Of a stretch of DNA of 64,000 nt, positions 11,579-23,467 are shown in pieces. The stretch lies in the NCBI GenBank assembly GCA_020205615.1, contig CM035167.1, forward strand, positions 30,703,130 through 30,767,129, read 5' to 3'. Position 1 is the first letter of the stretch, and the number at the start of each line of letters is the position of its first letter. The stretch comes from Panax quinquefolius (taxonomy: Eukaryota > Streptophyta > Magnoliopsida > Apiales > Araliaceae). The position numbers and the translations under genes are program-made. Below the pieces are notes generated by a model. That model was not told where the DNA came from, made no database searches, and saw nothing but the letters and a program-made list of their open reading frames with translations.

Positions 11579-12351
11579 TAAGTATAGATTATTGTTGAGC
11601 AAGATAAAACCTTTGGTTTGAAACTCCAACAAGTATGAACATCCCTTACACTGAGGAAAACTTTTATATACCAAATGATGAGAGTTAATGAAATGTAGTA
11701 TTGATCAATGCACGGCACAACGGGCTCACCTCCGTGTCCGTAAGTTATGACGGTTTGCAGATGAATTTTTGTTTAACCTTTTCGGAAAAAAAAAACAATG
11801 TTTATGATATGTCACTTAACCCTACTTATAGTCAATACGAAGTTTCAAAAATGTGAAAGAGAGTTGTTATGTTATTATTATCCTTGGTACAAATTACTTC
11901 ACAACTATCGACTCGGTGTAGAAGAAGTTATATAAAGAAAACATTTAAATCCTTTCAGCTAATATTTATAATTGCTATTACTTGTTGGGCACTCAAATGC
12001 TCATCCTTGCTTACTTTAAATGTTTTCAGTTAAGTTTGAAGAACCAGAAAGCTCAGGTAGAAACAAAGGGAAAGGAAAGCTAATCGAATAAGATTTGTGG
12101 TAGTTGTTGTAATAGTTTTATATTATTAAGACAATGATATATATATATATATATATATAATATTATCATGTATTATAAGGAATGTACTTTAAGGTCTCGT
12201 ACCTGGGGAGATAGACTCTGATGATTATGTAAATTAAGTTTGTTATTTATATTATTGTTATTATTATTAGTAGAATTCCGCTCATAGAAATGGTATCGTG
12301 AAGCACCGAGTTCGGGTTTCAAGTACCCGGATTTGGGGGCGTCACAAAGTG

Positions 12352-13155
12352 ACCAGCCCATATGCCCATGGGTCATCCCATGGGTTTCCCCATTGGTTAT
12401 TACCCATCCGTTTATCCATCGGTTCGATCCGCGGTTTCTTTTCTTGGTTTGGGCCTTAACCGTAATTCTTATTGGGCCTTTCTTGGGCTTGATTTTACAA
12501 ATCATTGGGCTTGACATAATCCAAGTCCAATTGGATTCTACAAAGTCCATGAACTCAAATTCCATTAAGACTAGTCGTATTCTACGCATTCCATTCTCGT
12601 ATTCTCGTAATCTCTTCGTATTTAGCTCGTACGATATTCTTATTATAAGTCATACTAATCTTCGTACTATACTCGTATAATAACTCGTATCATACTTGTA
12701 TTTCTCACGCATAATAACCCTAGTTATTATACGTACTCATTACATTCTCGGAACTCACTTTCCCTAACCCTTAGGTTTTGAGTCCGCAGGCGAAAACTTC
12801 GTTTTTGCCATAACTGAAATATTATTGAATATTCCATCACGTCTCAAGATTATACGTAATCAATAACTTCTCGGAATTTCAAAATAAATCTCCGAGCAGA
12901 AACGGGTGAATAGTGCCTATTTCGTCTTTTTCCCTGAAAAATATTTTGTTCCCGAAAAACTTTCATTTTCGTATTGAAAATTCTTACTCGTTAAATCTAG
13001 CTCGTAGCCAGAATCCTCCCGACTTATAATCATTCTAGGTTATAGAACGATTAATAAACACATAGCACATAATAGTATTAATAAAAATTCATTTTATTAA
13101 TAACTAATTCTTTAAACCTAAATTCTGGATAATCCCAAAATTTTAGGTTGTCACA
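12352..13155 (-). repeat. 5' piece of A2 LTR copy 1 (U3 side)
   Basis: It matches 22664-23467. On the minus strand it runs from TGTGACAACC at 13155 into a region rich in ATACG/TCGTA microrepeats (12590-12730) and GGCCCA/AGCCCA motifs (12440-12520). These are typical of the promoter-upstream part of A LTRs. The open frames 12173-12589 and 12333-12680 are shadows of this repeat and recur in the second copy. Confidence 0.8.
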
Positions 13156-13260
13156 TTCTTCCATCCTTATGAAAATTCCGTCCTCAGAATTTATTAAACC
13201 ACACCCTTACCCGGGTCATCACATTCTTCCCTTCTTCACAGGATTTCGTCCTCAAAATTT
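13156..13260 (-). other. Double polypurine-tract/LTR-start module
   Basis: On the minus strand, a GAGGACGAAAT...GAAGGGAAGAA tract is followed by TGTGATGACCCGGG, which looks like an LTR start. About 50 bp later a second GAGGACGGAATTTTCATAAGG-type tract leads into the real LTR tip TGTGACAACC. The same double module sits at 23468-23570. Confidence 0.6.
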
Positions 13261-14777
13261 TTAGCTTACTCTTCTTCTCAACTTCTCTTCAAAGAAGTTC
13301 TTATCTTTCCATCATTCCTAACCTCCATAACCTATCAAGAATCATGAAGTAGAAGGAATAACGAGGAATATAAAATATCCTCTCAAAACATTTCATACTT
13401 TTGCTGAGGTGTCAAATTAACCATGAACTCTTACTAGGTTAAACAACCTTTCGCCGTAAACCTTTCTTTCCACGGTAAGTTTACAATCACAGAGAAAGTA
13501 AACCACCTCTATCCATACGTAGTGATCAGCCTATCGTATATCCCCATTTAGGGGTATGTTCACCTCGAACTTAATACCAAAATTTTTGGATATCTCTTGA
13601 AACATTCGTTTAGTCAAATCAATTGGCATCGACTACTTCTTTAAATTCTTTTCAAAATGTTTCATGACGTCATGATACCGTAGTCTTCACAATACGTTGA
13701 GGACTTCGTCATTATACATCATACCATAGCGGTTTGTTGATCCTAAGATCACATCCCACCATGTTCAATTGCATTAACAACTCCATCTTTTTACCATCCT
13801 TGCATCAAATGCGTGAATGATATAAAATTCCTTTTGCTATTTTTAAATCAACTTCTGTCTAGCCAAAACAATTGGCATAGAAATACAAAGCATAACTCTT
13901 TTAAAATCCATTGTTTCAAAAAGTTGAACCAATTCTTTCTTTTTTAAAATGTACATTTGCAGCATGATTTGAATAAACTTCGAAATCTCGCATAGCTAGA
14001 GGATTTGGAATATCCTATTCTCCATCTTCCTTCATTATCTTACTGCGACAATACTTAATCTTCTCTAGCACCTTCAATGCTAAGCATACTGAAAATACTT
14101 CATTTTCAGTCTAAACATTCCTATACCTTAGTACAGTCCATCAACTTACCACACATTATGAGTTTAGGAACTTCCCACAATAGTATGAGTTTAAGAACAT
14201 CCAGATAGACCTTAGGCGTCCATTCGCTGAAACATTCAAAAACATACCATATTATTATGAGTCACGAACTTACCATAAGTATGAGTTTCAAGAACTCGCA
14301 CCTACCTTATCGTTCTCTATCTATCAAGTATATACATGAGAAAAGATTCACCTTCTCGTCATATACATCTTAATAGCGCGACCAATTCCAATGATTATCA
14401 CTATAATAACTGAGTAGTTGTTACACCAAAGCACAAACCTCTGCCCATAACAAAGGTTCATACAACTCAGCTATCACATGAGTCCTCAATTGAAATCTTA
14501 CAACTTCTAAATTTCTCTTTACTTAATCCGAATTTTCTTTAATTCGTATGTTATCCTTTACAACTCAATCTGAGTTCTTCTTCCCGTACTACTTCATAGT
14601 ACCTTTCATTCATAGCATTAGCTATAAATTATTCATCGTTTAACAGCTCATCTATTACTACGATTTGCTATGATCACGTGGTGATCTTCTTCCTTAATCG
14701 TTTAACTCAACGATTTTCTTATCCTCTTCTCTACGTTTATAGTATTAGGTACACATGCCTAAGAGTTATAACCTATA

Positions 14778-14790
14778 GCTTTGATACCAA
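14778..14790 (-). other. Primer-binding site, initiator-tRNA-Met type
   Basis: TTGGTATCAAAGC follows the LTR end at 14793 after two bases (minus strand). The plant Ty3/gypsy consensus TGGTATCAGAGC is complementary to the 3' end of initiator methionine tRNA. One mismatch is present. Confidence 0.75.
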
Positions 14791-17267
14791 CCTGTGACGC
14801 CCCGAAATCCGGCCTACTTTCAGACCCGGACTCCGTGTATCACTATTCAATTTCCTTCCAAACACACGTCATTATATAGTTAAATAAAATAACATATATT
14901 CTAAATTCCCATGTCCTCGAAACCTTAAAACCTTTTTCATTACAAATAATGATAATTACATTATTCTTTACATCTTACACTAGTGACTTTCATCCGCCAC
15001 CAAGGATTCATAACTTTCCATTAAACTAGTCTATAGTTCAATTCTATCATTCTATATTACAAGTCCTCACTTGCTCTTCTTGCACATTCATATACTGAAT
15101 GGCACTTCGTCTGGATACTGCTTAGCTTGATCTTTACGGGATCCTTAAGTTCTTTCTAACATCGTTCGCTGAAAATGTTTTTCATTTAAAGCAATTGTGA
15201 GCATTCAATTGCCCAGCAAGTCATAACAGTTGAACAAACAACTTCAAGAGTTTAAACATTTTTCAAAACATCGATAACCGAACAAAGGTTATGAAGCAGC
15301 TTGAATAATAGGAATAGTCTCAATTCCTATTATCTTAAAACATCCATGACATACTCTTTACACTACTTTCATTCTTCTACCTTTTTCCATACAGATCATG
15401 TCTGGCTAGAATCATTAGCACAGACTTAACAATAACGGTTCATGTATAAACCGATCATACTTGTATTGAACAGCTCAATCATAGAACAGTTCATCTCAAA
15501 GAAACACCGAAGTGTTCAAATTGTGGCACAAGGCCTCATACGTTCTACCACCTTGTACAAATATTACACATTTGCACATAGACATAACTTCTCAAGTCCA
15601 ACATCTGAGAAGTTTAAGAAACTAGCATTCATATAACATGAATGAAGTTAGAAAACTTGCCTTACGCACAGCTACAACTTACGCTGAACTGCTCATTCCA
15701 AATCCCTATATAATACATAAGGAAATACATGTACACAAATTAGTCATATACTTGACTTACACGTTGCTTTACTTAACTTTACTTCTTAAGGTTCGCGTTC
15801 TTGCAATATAAGTTTACGTGACTAACTTTCATTCCCGCTTTACGGCTTCATGACATACAGAGATGTCTTACTCAAAACATTCATCATCTTTGATGATCTA
15901 CATTCTTATATTTTTCTTATAACTCCTATATACTCAGCATACATCGCTTCTTTGCTAGTAGTCCATATGTTACTCTGAGTGGTTTCCCACAAACAACCAA
16001 CAAACAAGTTCCTGTCTCATCTACACTGCCCCACAATAGTGAGATAGATCGGTTGCCAGTTTTGTATATACCTTCGCTCTCTGAAGGAATTATTTAGCCC
16101 AGCTCCCATATGTCAACTATCAAAGATACGATTGTACCACAACCTAACTTCTCTTAACTTATACGAAGCATTCAACTATAATGTTCATTAAGTCAACTTC
16201 TTATTCCTTATGGCTTTCTGGCAACTAAATGTCATACCTCAGGATTAATTTCTTATCGTCTAAGTCATACAGGCTTTTGTATACTCGAAACAATCATTCA
16301 ATGTTAATACTATAAGGTCATAGCATTAAACATTTCATATGAACTTATTCATACCTTACAACGTCCAGTTCCTTCAACTCGGAACGTTTATCCAAGTTAT
16401 ACTTATTAACTCGGCTTCTTAACGTTATACGTTATTATCCTTAACTCAGTTTCTTCACCGTTCACGGTTAAATCTTAGTCTTCATTACCTTACAACCAAA
16501 CCATACACGGAGTGTAGGTTTTGCCCGTTTAATATTCGCTTATACTCAACCCTTACGTTGGTTAAAGTGTTCAACACTTAATTCATTCTAACATTCTCTA
16601 TCCGATTCATACTTGGACTTTCTTTAATCTTATTACCGTTCGTTGTGGCTTTCCTTGATAAATAATATCTTACTTACTATCTTCATCAACGTCTAATTCA
16701 TATAACCATTGTACACTTAGAACGTTCGTCCAACTCGAATACGATTCACGAGGATCGTTTATGTATTTGACGTTCACTTTGCTCATCTCTTAATCTCTCA
16801 TTCAACCTTCGCTCAAGGTTTTATTTGCTTTCATCGTTATTCAACCCATGAACCCCATGTTCATTATTGTTTCTTAATGTCGAAGCCATACTATTCGTTG
16901 TATGCTAAGACCGATCGTTCATTGCAACAACGTTGCGTTCACAGCGTCTATACGCTTTACCCTTATCTCTCATTACCATGACATAACAACGGAATGTTAT
17001 TCATTACCTTCATCACTCAACATCCAAGGAATCACAATCATAGCAATCCCTCATGTTCGTTCATTACGAATACGGTCCCCGAATATCGGTTACGTAATCT
17101 GCTTTTGCATTCTTTTAGTCTCGTTTAATCTTTTCGTTTAACTTTTACTAAAGGTTTAACTTGCTTGCTTAAGTATTATCTTAGGTGAACTTATATGTTC
17201 ATACTTCTTTCTTGCACATCCCCCAGTATTTGAGAAATAAAAATCTCATTTCTGGGCATTGCCCTGC

Positions 17268-17398
17268 ACCGGCGCTGCGGCGCCATTCCTCCCTCTCTCT
17301 CTCGCGTTGCGGCGCGACCTACTCCACCTTCTTCCTTGGTATGGCACTGCGGCGCCAAACCCTTTGTTATCTCTCGTGCTGCGGCGCCAATTAACAAA
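17268..17398 (-). repeat. GC-rich hairpin repeat block in A2 LTR copy 2
   Basis: Four units close to GGCGCTGCGGCGCC (plus strand) at about 17270, 17304, 17343 and 17376. Each can fold as a 5-bp GGCGC/GCGCC stem with a 4-base loop. The block matches 6466-6632 in copy 1. Confidence 0.75.
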
Positions 17399-18567
17399 GA
17401 CTGAATCCTTAACTCGGCGTTAAGCACTTTCTTGCATTTGCTACACGAGCCAAACCCTAGAATTTTTTTTTTAAGTGTTAAGTCAAGTTTGAGACGCGTA
17501 CTTCATGATCTCATAACTCCTTCGTTATAACTCGGAACGAGGTCGTTCCAAAGCCATTTTCTTTATTATCTTACGTACTTTAACCCCCATTGAGTAGAAT
17601 TTTATTCTAATTCCGTTACGTGTCATTCGATTGTCTTGATCTTCACCCTTCGTTCATTTTACGTTTTTAACGTTCTTCGCTCGTTCGTCCGTAATTAGGT
17701 CATCCGAACTCGGAACTTGTTCGTTCTTGAGTCCACGACTCACGTTTTCTACATTCTCTTACTTTATTATGAAACCCTACACATTCAGTTCATTTACTAA
17801 CTTTCTAATTCTCATTCGTCTTTTATGAAAATTTCTCCATAACTTCGTTATAGTTCAATTTTAATCCATTCTTCATGAACGTTTCTAACGTTCATAATCA
17901 AGCAATAAGCAACTAACTTATACGCGATGGTTTTAAACTTGTCCATAAACAACAATTATCCTACGATGGTTTTAAACTTGTCCATCAACTACAATTATCC
18001 TACGATGGTTTTAAATTTGTCCATCAACAACATTCTTCGTGTTCTTCGCGTGTTCTTCGCGTTCTTCGTTCGTTCTTCATTTTAATTGATATTTTGGATT
18101 AAGATTCTACTTTTTCTTGGAATTTGTTGTTATAGAACATCATTCCTTACTTATTTCACCTACTCATTCATAATATTCATTCGGATCGCTCAACATCTTC
18201 ACAAATCTTATACTTCCTTAAGAAATTTACAACTAAACTTCTAATTCTTATTTCTTCGTTTTCTCATGATTTTAACCATATGAAATCATTTCTAACATCA
18301 TCTTCTCCCTATTCTCATGAAGCTATGTTTTAAACATATTTATCTTAAAGAAAATATTAGAAGAAATTAGGGTTCGGATTACCGTTCTTCTTTAATCTTC
18401 TTCCCATATATCTGGTTTCAGCTTTGCAAGCTTTTCTATTTCACGATCACTTTTGATCCTAGCATTCATGCTCACGCTCTTCCTCTTCCTCTCCCAACCG
18501 AGCTCTCTCTCTCTCTCTCTCTCAAGTGTTGGATTTTTAAAATCCTAGAAAATGAAAATCTAGCTTT

Positions 18568-18576
18568 CTATTTATA
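18568..18576 (-). promoter_or_regulatory. TATA box of A2 LTR copy 2
   Basis: TATAAATAG on the minus strand, with a GA-repeat tract downstream (18507-18524) as in copy 1. Confidence 0.7.
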
Positions 18577-18692
18577 GAAAACCACAGCTAGGGCAATTTG
18601 GTCATTTCGCCCCTAACCTCCTTACTCCCACCTCCTCCAACACTAAGCCACCAAGTAAACTTAGCCTCCACCCGTTACTTGGTGGCCAAGTG

Positions 18693-19513
18693 TGTAATAT
18701 CCCGATATTTTCTATAAAAATAAATAAGAAATTTTGCATATAAATTTTTTATTTATTTATTTTAAATAATGAGAATAAGTGACAGGTAATGTGTATGATA
18801 AATGCGAATATATTTATTACTTAAAAAAATATAAATAATTTTAGAATTATTAATTACTACAAATTATATTCTTATGGTAATTAATTTCTTTAAGTAAATA
18901 TTTTATTATTTATTTTCCATGAAAATATAATTTCTATATTATTTAAATAATATATGAAGTGACAATTAGAATTATGATAATAAATATTTTATTATATGAA
19001 TCATAAGAATATATAAGTTAATTATTTTAACTTGATTATTGATGTTGTGTACGAAGGATAAGTCAGATATGGAATCCAAACCCTAATTTGGACTTTTATC
19101 CAGGAATGAGAATACTAATATAATATTAATTATAATTTAATTTTCACTGCTATAAATATATACCGTATATCTATAGACTGTTAATGTTGATCAATTATGG
19201 TAAATTAGGTCATAAACTAATATTCTGTTATTAAACCCTAATTATTAAACTCAGTTATGAGTTAAGACTGGGTACTAATTGTGTTATATGAATTTGCTGT
19301 GTATTAGAATGTCTGTAATTAGAAGAAACCCTAATTACTGTAAATTATACGGATAATTAGGAAAAACCCTAATTATTATTTAAAAACCCTAATTTTAATT
19401 TATTGTGTTTAATTAAGATGTTATGGCACTTTATTTTTAATTTGTCAAACCCTAGAAATTAATTGGGAAATTGTAAGATTTACAATCTAATGATTAAACC
19501 CTAGATGCAAGCA
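18693..19513 (+). repeat. Truncated B-family LTR (first 0.8 kb)
   Basis: It matches the start of the solo B LTR (7766-8592) almost base for base, including the telo-box cluster, and sits at the identical target position after CCAAGTG. After GATGCAAGCAC the similarity stops and reverse C-LTR sequence follows. The rest of B has been lost. Confidence 0.88.
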
Positions 19514-22500
19514 CCCAAATCCTGGTACTTCATTTCCTCAAGATTTGGTGCTCACTTAATCAAAACATTCATTTATAACTACCCAATTATAATAAAATTG
19601 AATAATAAAAACCTGCCCATACAGGATTAAACTCAAATAAAAATCTCCCCAGGTTATCTAACCTTTAACAACAATCCTTCAAATGCGGAAATTAAATAAA
19701 CTTCATTACAATCTTTAAACCAAAGTCTAATAATAATACTATCAAATCTATTACAAGTCTTCAGTACTTATTCATCTTTCCTTTTCCTTTACTGGTGCTA
19801 GGTACGTCACCAGTTTCAACTTTAGCTGTAAGAAATTTTATAGGCAAGAGTGAGCAAACAAGGCCCACTTGAAATAAGAATAAATAAATCTTTAAACTTA
19901 TACATCAATTGCCAATACTAGGCTCAATAGAACTGAACAATATATTCTATTAACTTTCTAAAAATTATAACATTCACTGAGGGTCTGATGACCACGAATC
20001 ATGTCCACATTTATAAGTAATCTTTCAACTTTAACTTTAACAGTCATAAGACTATAAGGACTCCACGTACTTAGGGGGATCAACCCTTCGTACAATGAAT
20101 TATGCACAACCATTTCAATGCTAAGCGTAAAACTCTATTAAAAGAGTTGTTCATCTCAGTATTTAGAATACAAGTCCGCACCAAAGTAAGTTTGGTTTGG
20201 ATAAGCTTTCAAGGAAATTTGGAATTTAACGAACATCAACTAAGGAGTAGTTTAATAAGACCAATAACACTATACTACAGAATAATAGTGATTGAATCAA
20301 TCATAGTAACTAAAGTCATGCATTTGGAATAATCTAATAGCATACAATTTGAATAAATATACAATACCTTGCTTGAACAATACTAAGCCAAGGTTAATTA
20401 GGATTGAATACTAAACATGCATGGCAATTCAGTTATGCATGTTAATCAATAATTGAAATACAAGAATAACTTGTTCAACATCAAACCAAAGTTTAGACCA
20501 CTTACATCATTATAAGATAATCGAATTGAAAACAATAATTAGCTCAATAAGACAAAGGATTAGAAAACTTGCATCGTCATGAGTAACTTGATACAATGAC
20601 TTACTCAATCATAGGAAATCTAGCTCTACGAAAGTGTAGAAGTAGCAACTTACAACAATTGTAATTGAATTTGAAAACAATAATGTACCAAATGAAATTA
20701 AACTCGCACAATGAAGTTTTGAGTTAGAAAACTTGCCTTGCTCGTAGACTAAACCGAATCAATTTGAATCACAATATCCTATATACATATGTCATCGTGA
20801 CATAGTTAGTCATTATCACATAACTAATACATTCATCGCATAGGTTTGATTATTTAATCACATAATCAACTTAAAACACAAGTTAATCCTTAATAACATA
20901 ATTATTCATAGTATAGAAATACTTAAATCTATATTTTACATTCCTACTATCATCACAAAAATGTTTGTACAAAAAGTACACTGTTAGACCATTCGTTAAC
21001 TTCGTCATGCATGCAGCGGCCACGATTTACACTATGGGTCGCATGTGGCATGGGTGGTGATGGCGTCATGAATGCGGTGATTATACTCTGAAGGTGGCGG
21101 CTATGCGCGCCACGAACATCTTATCTTATTGCATGTGCATGTATGTGCTAAATCATAGATTCAACCGAAAGCTTCAAAGAATATTACTAGAAAAAGCCAA
21201 ATTGGCCTAAAAGCTCTAATCTAATAGACTGATTATCATGTAATTTACATATAGACTTCATATAAACATATTGTGAAGACTTCTAACATGTTTATACTCA
21301 TAAAATAAAACAAACATCAAATATACAACTCCCAATTTAAATGTTCTTGGTAAAAACTCCATTTTTTATACTTTCAATGAAAATCAACACTGTGATTTTG
21401 TTTTTCAACCAAAACAGTAAATTCAAAACATCATGATTATGATTTTACATACTCTATCAATTCTAACAATCAATTTATCAATTTAACAACAAATAAAACC
21501 TTAATTTCTACTTTAAACTAAGCCATATTCATATATATATATTTTCATATGAACTCATTTGTGATATATTTCTTCACAATTTACATACATACATAAAGTA
21601 ATTGATTATAATCATACATAATCTCAATAAAACAATTTTACAACAACAATCATCATCTAAAGCTATATACACAAGAATTCATCATCCATAATTATTTACA
21701 GAGAACTCTTTGGAGAAGAAAACTAAACTTTAAAAATAAAATACAAGGATTAATATCCTACCTTTGATTAAGAAGATGATACTTTAGAGTTTAGAAGAAA
21801 ATAGTTATGATTACAATCTTCTTTTCCCCAATTCTTTTCTCAATTTTCTCTAAGTTTCTCTCAACTTTTCTCTCTATATTTTTCTTCTTCTTCTTTTTCT
21901 TCAACTGAGCCTTCTTCTCTTCCTAACTCTAAATATGTAATAAAAATATAACATATATGATATAATATCTATTAATGATATAATATAAATACAGATATAA
22001 TTATATCAGTTATATTTTGTTTGAAAATCAAAAGCCATAAGGCTTGTTTGGCTAAGCTAATAAAATAACCCTTTAATCCTTACACCTTGTTTGGTAAACT
22101 AAATTAAAACAAATGGATTAATCCTTATACCTTGTTTATAAAACACTATTAGATTAAAGACTTATTATGCAATAAGACATGTTTGGCAAAACTAAATTAA
22201 ACTCCCTTAATTTATTTTAATAACTCCTTTATAGCAAGGTTATTTGTCACACTTCTATTTACTTAAATAATCAATTTAATCAATTCAAATATTAATCTAT
22301 TAAATTACTTTAATACATAAATCATTATCACAAAATTATAATTTCTTTATAATTATAATTTTATTTAACCAACTAATATTTTAAATTACAATTTCCCATT
22401 TAAAATTTTATAATTTATTTAAATCACTATAAGTTCTCTAGCTTACTTATTAAATTACATTGGTATATAATCTCATAACAAGTAATTTACTTAGCTCCTT

Positions 22501-22638
22501 AATTATTTATTCAACAAATAATTAATTAAACCACATCAACTCAAATTGTCATATAATTCAATAATAAACATATCCATTATATATTTATATAAATCAATAA
22601 ATATTTAATATTACACTATAAATTTCTGGAATGTTACA
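19514..22638 (-). mobile_element. C-family LTR, reverse, 3.1 kb
   Basis: The 5' tip TGTAACATTCCAGA lies at 22638 on the minus strand. The first 0.7 kb matches the plus-strand C LTR starting at 59644. Landmarks on the minus strand: a duplicated CCAAACAAGCC-type block (about 22200-22030), donor-like AAAG/GTAGGA at 21761, a GC-rich stretch 21110-21014, a GGGCC...GCTCA motif near 19875-19850 and acceptor-like TCTTACAG ending at 19826. The 3' tip is missing or degraded where it meets the B piece at 19513. No coding domains are present; the small frame at 20102-20332 is not supported. Confidence 0.8.
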
Positions 22639-23467
22639 TCCACCCTTACTTGGTGGCCAAGTGGCTGGCCCACATGCCCATGGGTCATCCAATGGGTTGC
22701 CCCATTGGTTATTACCCATCCGTTTACCCATCCGTTCGATCCGCGGTTTCTTTTCTTGTTTTGGGCCTTAACCCTAATTCTTATTGGGCCTTTCTTGGGC
22801 TTGATTTCACAAATCATTGGGCTTGACATAATCCAAGTCCAATTGGATTCTACAAAGTCCATGAACTTAAAGTCCATTAAGACTAGTCGTATTCTACGCA
22901 TTCCATTCTCGTATTCTCGTAATCTCTTCGTATTTAGCTCGTCCGATATTCGTATTATACGTCGTACTAATCTTCATGCTATACTCGTATAATAACTGGT
23001 ATCATACTCGTATTTCTCACGCATAATAACCCTAGTTATTATATGTACTCATTACATTCTCGGAACTCACTTTCCCTAACCCTTAGGTTTTGAGTCCGCA
23101 GGCGAAAACTTCGTTTTTGCCATAACTGAAATATTATAGAATATTCCATCACATCTCAAGATTTTACGTAATCAATTAATTCTCGGAATTTCAAAATAAA
23201 TCTCCGAGCAGAAACGGGTGAATAGTGCCTATTTCGTCTTTTTCCCCAAAAAATATTTTGTTCCCGGAAAACTTTCATTTTCGTTTTGAAAATTCTTACT
23301 CGTTAAATCAAGCTCGTAGCCAGAATCCTCCCGACTTATAATCATTCTAGGTTATAGAACGATTAATAAACACATAGCACATAATAGTATTAATAAAAAT
23401 TCATTTTATTAATAACTAATTCTTTAAACCTAAATTCTGGATAATCCCAAAATTCCAGGTTGTCACA
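22639..23467 (-). repeat. 5' piece of A2 LTR copy 2
   Basis: It matches 12347-13155. Its first 25 bases (22639-22663) repeat sequence already present at 18667-18692 on the other side of the insert. The open frames at 22611-22992 follow this repeat and are not genes. Confidence 0.8.

Larger units (their letters stand above)
7766..12346 (+). mobile_element. Solo LTR, family B, 4.58 kb, TSD AAGTG
   Basis: The element starts TGTAATAACCCG and ends GGGGGCGTCACA, flanked by AAGTG at 7761-7765 and 12347-12351. The sequence at 22639-22690 shows a related A2 LTR reading through the same target. It has no coding frames. Landmarks: telo-box cluster 8153-8580, TATA-like TATAAAC at 8774, donor-like GAAG/GTATAAA at 8971, a perfect 11-bp inverted repeat 9974-10001, extremely AT-rich sequence at about 10015-10930, a (TA)n run 11515-11575, an acceptor-like TGTTTTCAG ending at 12029, and an (AT)n run 12137-12159. 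The first 0.8 kb is repeated at 18693-19513. Confidence 0.92.
1362..13155 (-). mobile_element. A2-family 3' LTR, copy 1, split by two nested solo LTRs
   Basis: Minus-strand LTR in three pieces (1362-2071, 5755-7765, 12347-13155; about 3.5 kb together). The pieces align with the A2 LTR copy at 14793-23467 and rejoin cleanly when the nested elements are removed. The 5' tip at 13155 reads TGTGACAACC on the minus strand and is preceded by a polypurine-type tract, so this is the 3' LTR of the non-coding element whose internal region is 13156-14792. The 3' end is missing because the left-edge element abuts it at 1361. A TATA box lies at 7638-7646. Compared with copy 2 it lacks about 120 bp around 7497-7510, where copy 2 carries its predicted splice donor. 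Confidence 0.85.
13156..14792 (-). mobile_element. Non-coding internal region of A2 element (LARD-like), copy 1
   Basis: This 1.64-kb stretch separates two A2 LTRs and shows no recognisable gag or pol domain on either strand. On the minus strand it begins next to the 5' LTR end with a primer-binding site (14778-14790) and ends with a polypurine-type tract against the 3' LTR. That is the layout of a large non-autonomous derivative that would depend on proteins from a related element. A second copy lies at 23468-25053 with many small differences. Palindromes TCATGACGTCATGA (13662-13675) and a G-box-centred GATCAC-N3-GTGATC (about 14665-14680) are kept in both copies. Confidence 0.75.
14793..23467 (-). 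mobile_element. A2-family 5' LTR, copy 2, with nested B and C pieces
   Basis: Minus-strand LTR with its 5' tip TGTGACAACC at 23467 and its 3' tip at 14793 (GGGGCGTCACA on the minus strand). Without the inserts it is about 4.7 kb. Pieces: 14793-18692 and 22639-23467. Landmarks on the minus strand: TATA box 18576-18568, donor-like CG/GTAATC at 18381, GC-rich block 17398-17268, TGGGC...GCTCA motif near 15220-15195, acceptor-like TTTTCAG ending at 15169. The inserted block 18693-22638 is bounded by a repeat of about 25 bp of LTR sequence rather than a 5-bp duplication, so it is not a simple insertion. Confidence 0.85.

Noticed and set aside
12173..12680. Overlapping frames on both strands, also at 22611-22992
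   Set aside because: They are LTR sequence (U3 of A2) and one spans the nested insertion junction. No domain, and the opposite-strand overlap is typical of shadows.
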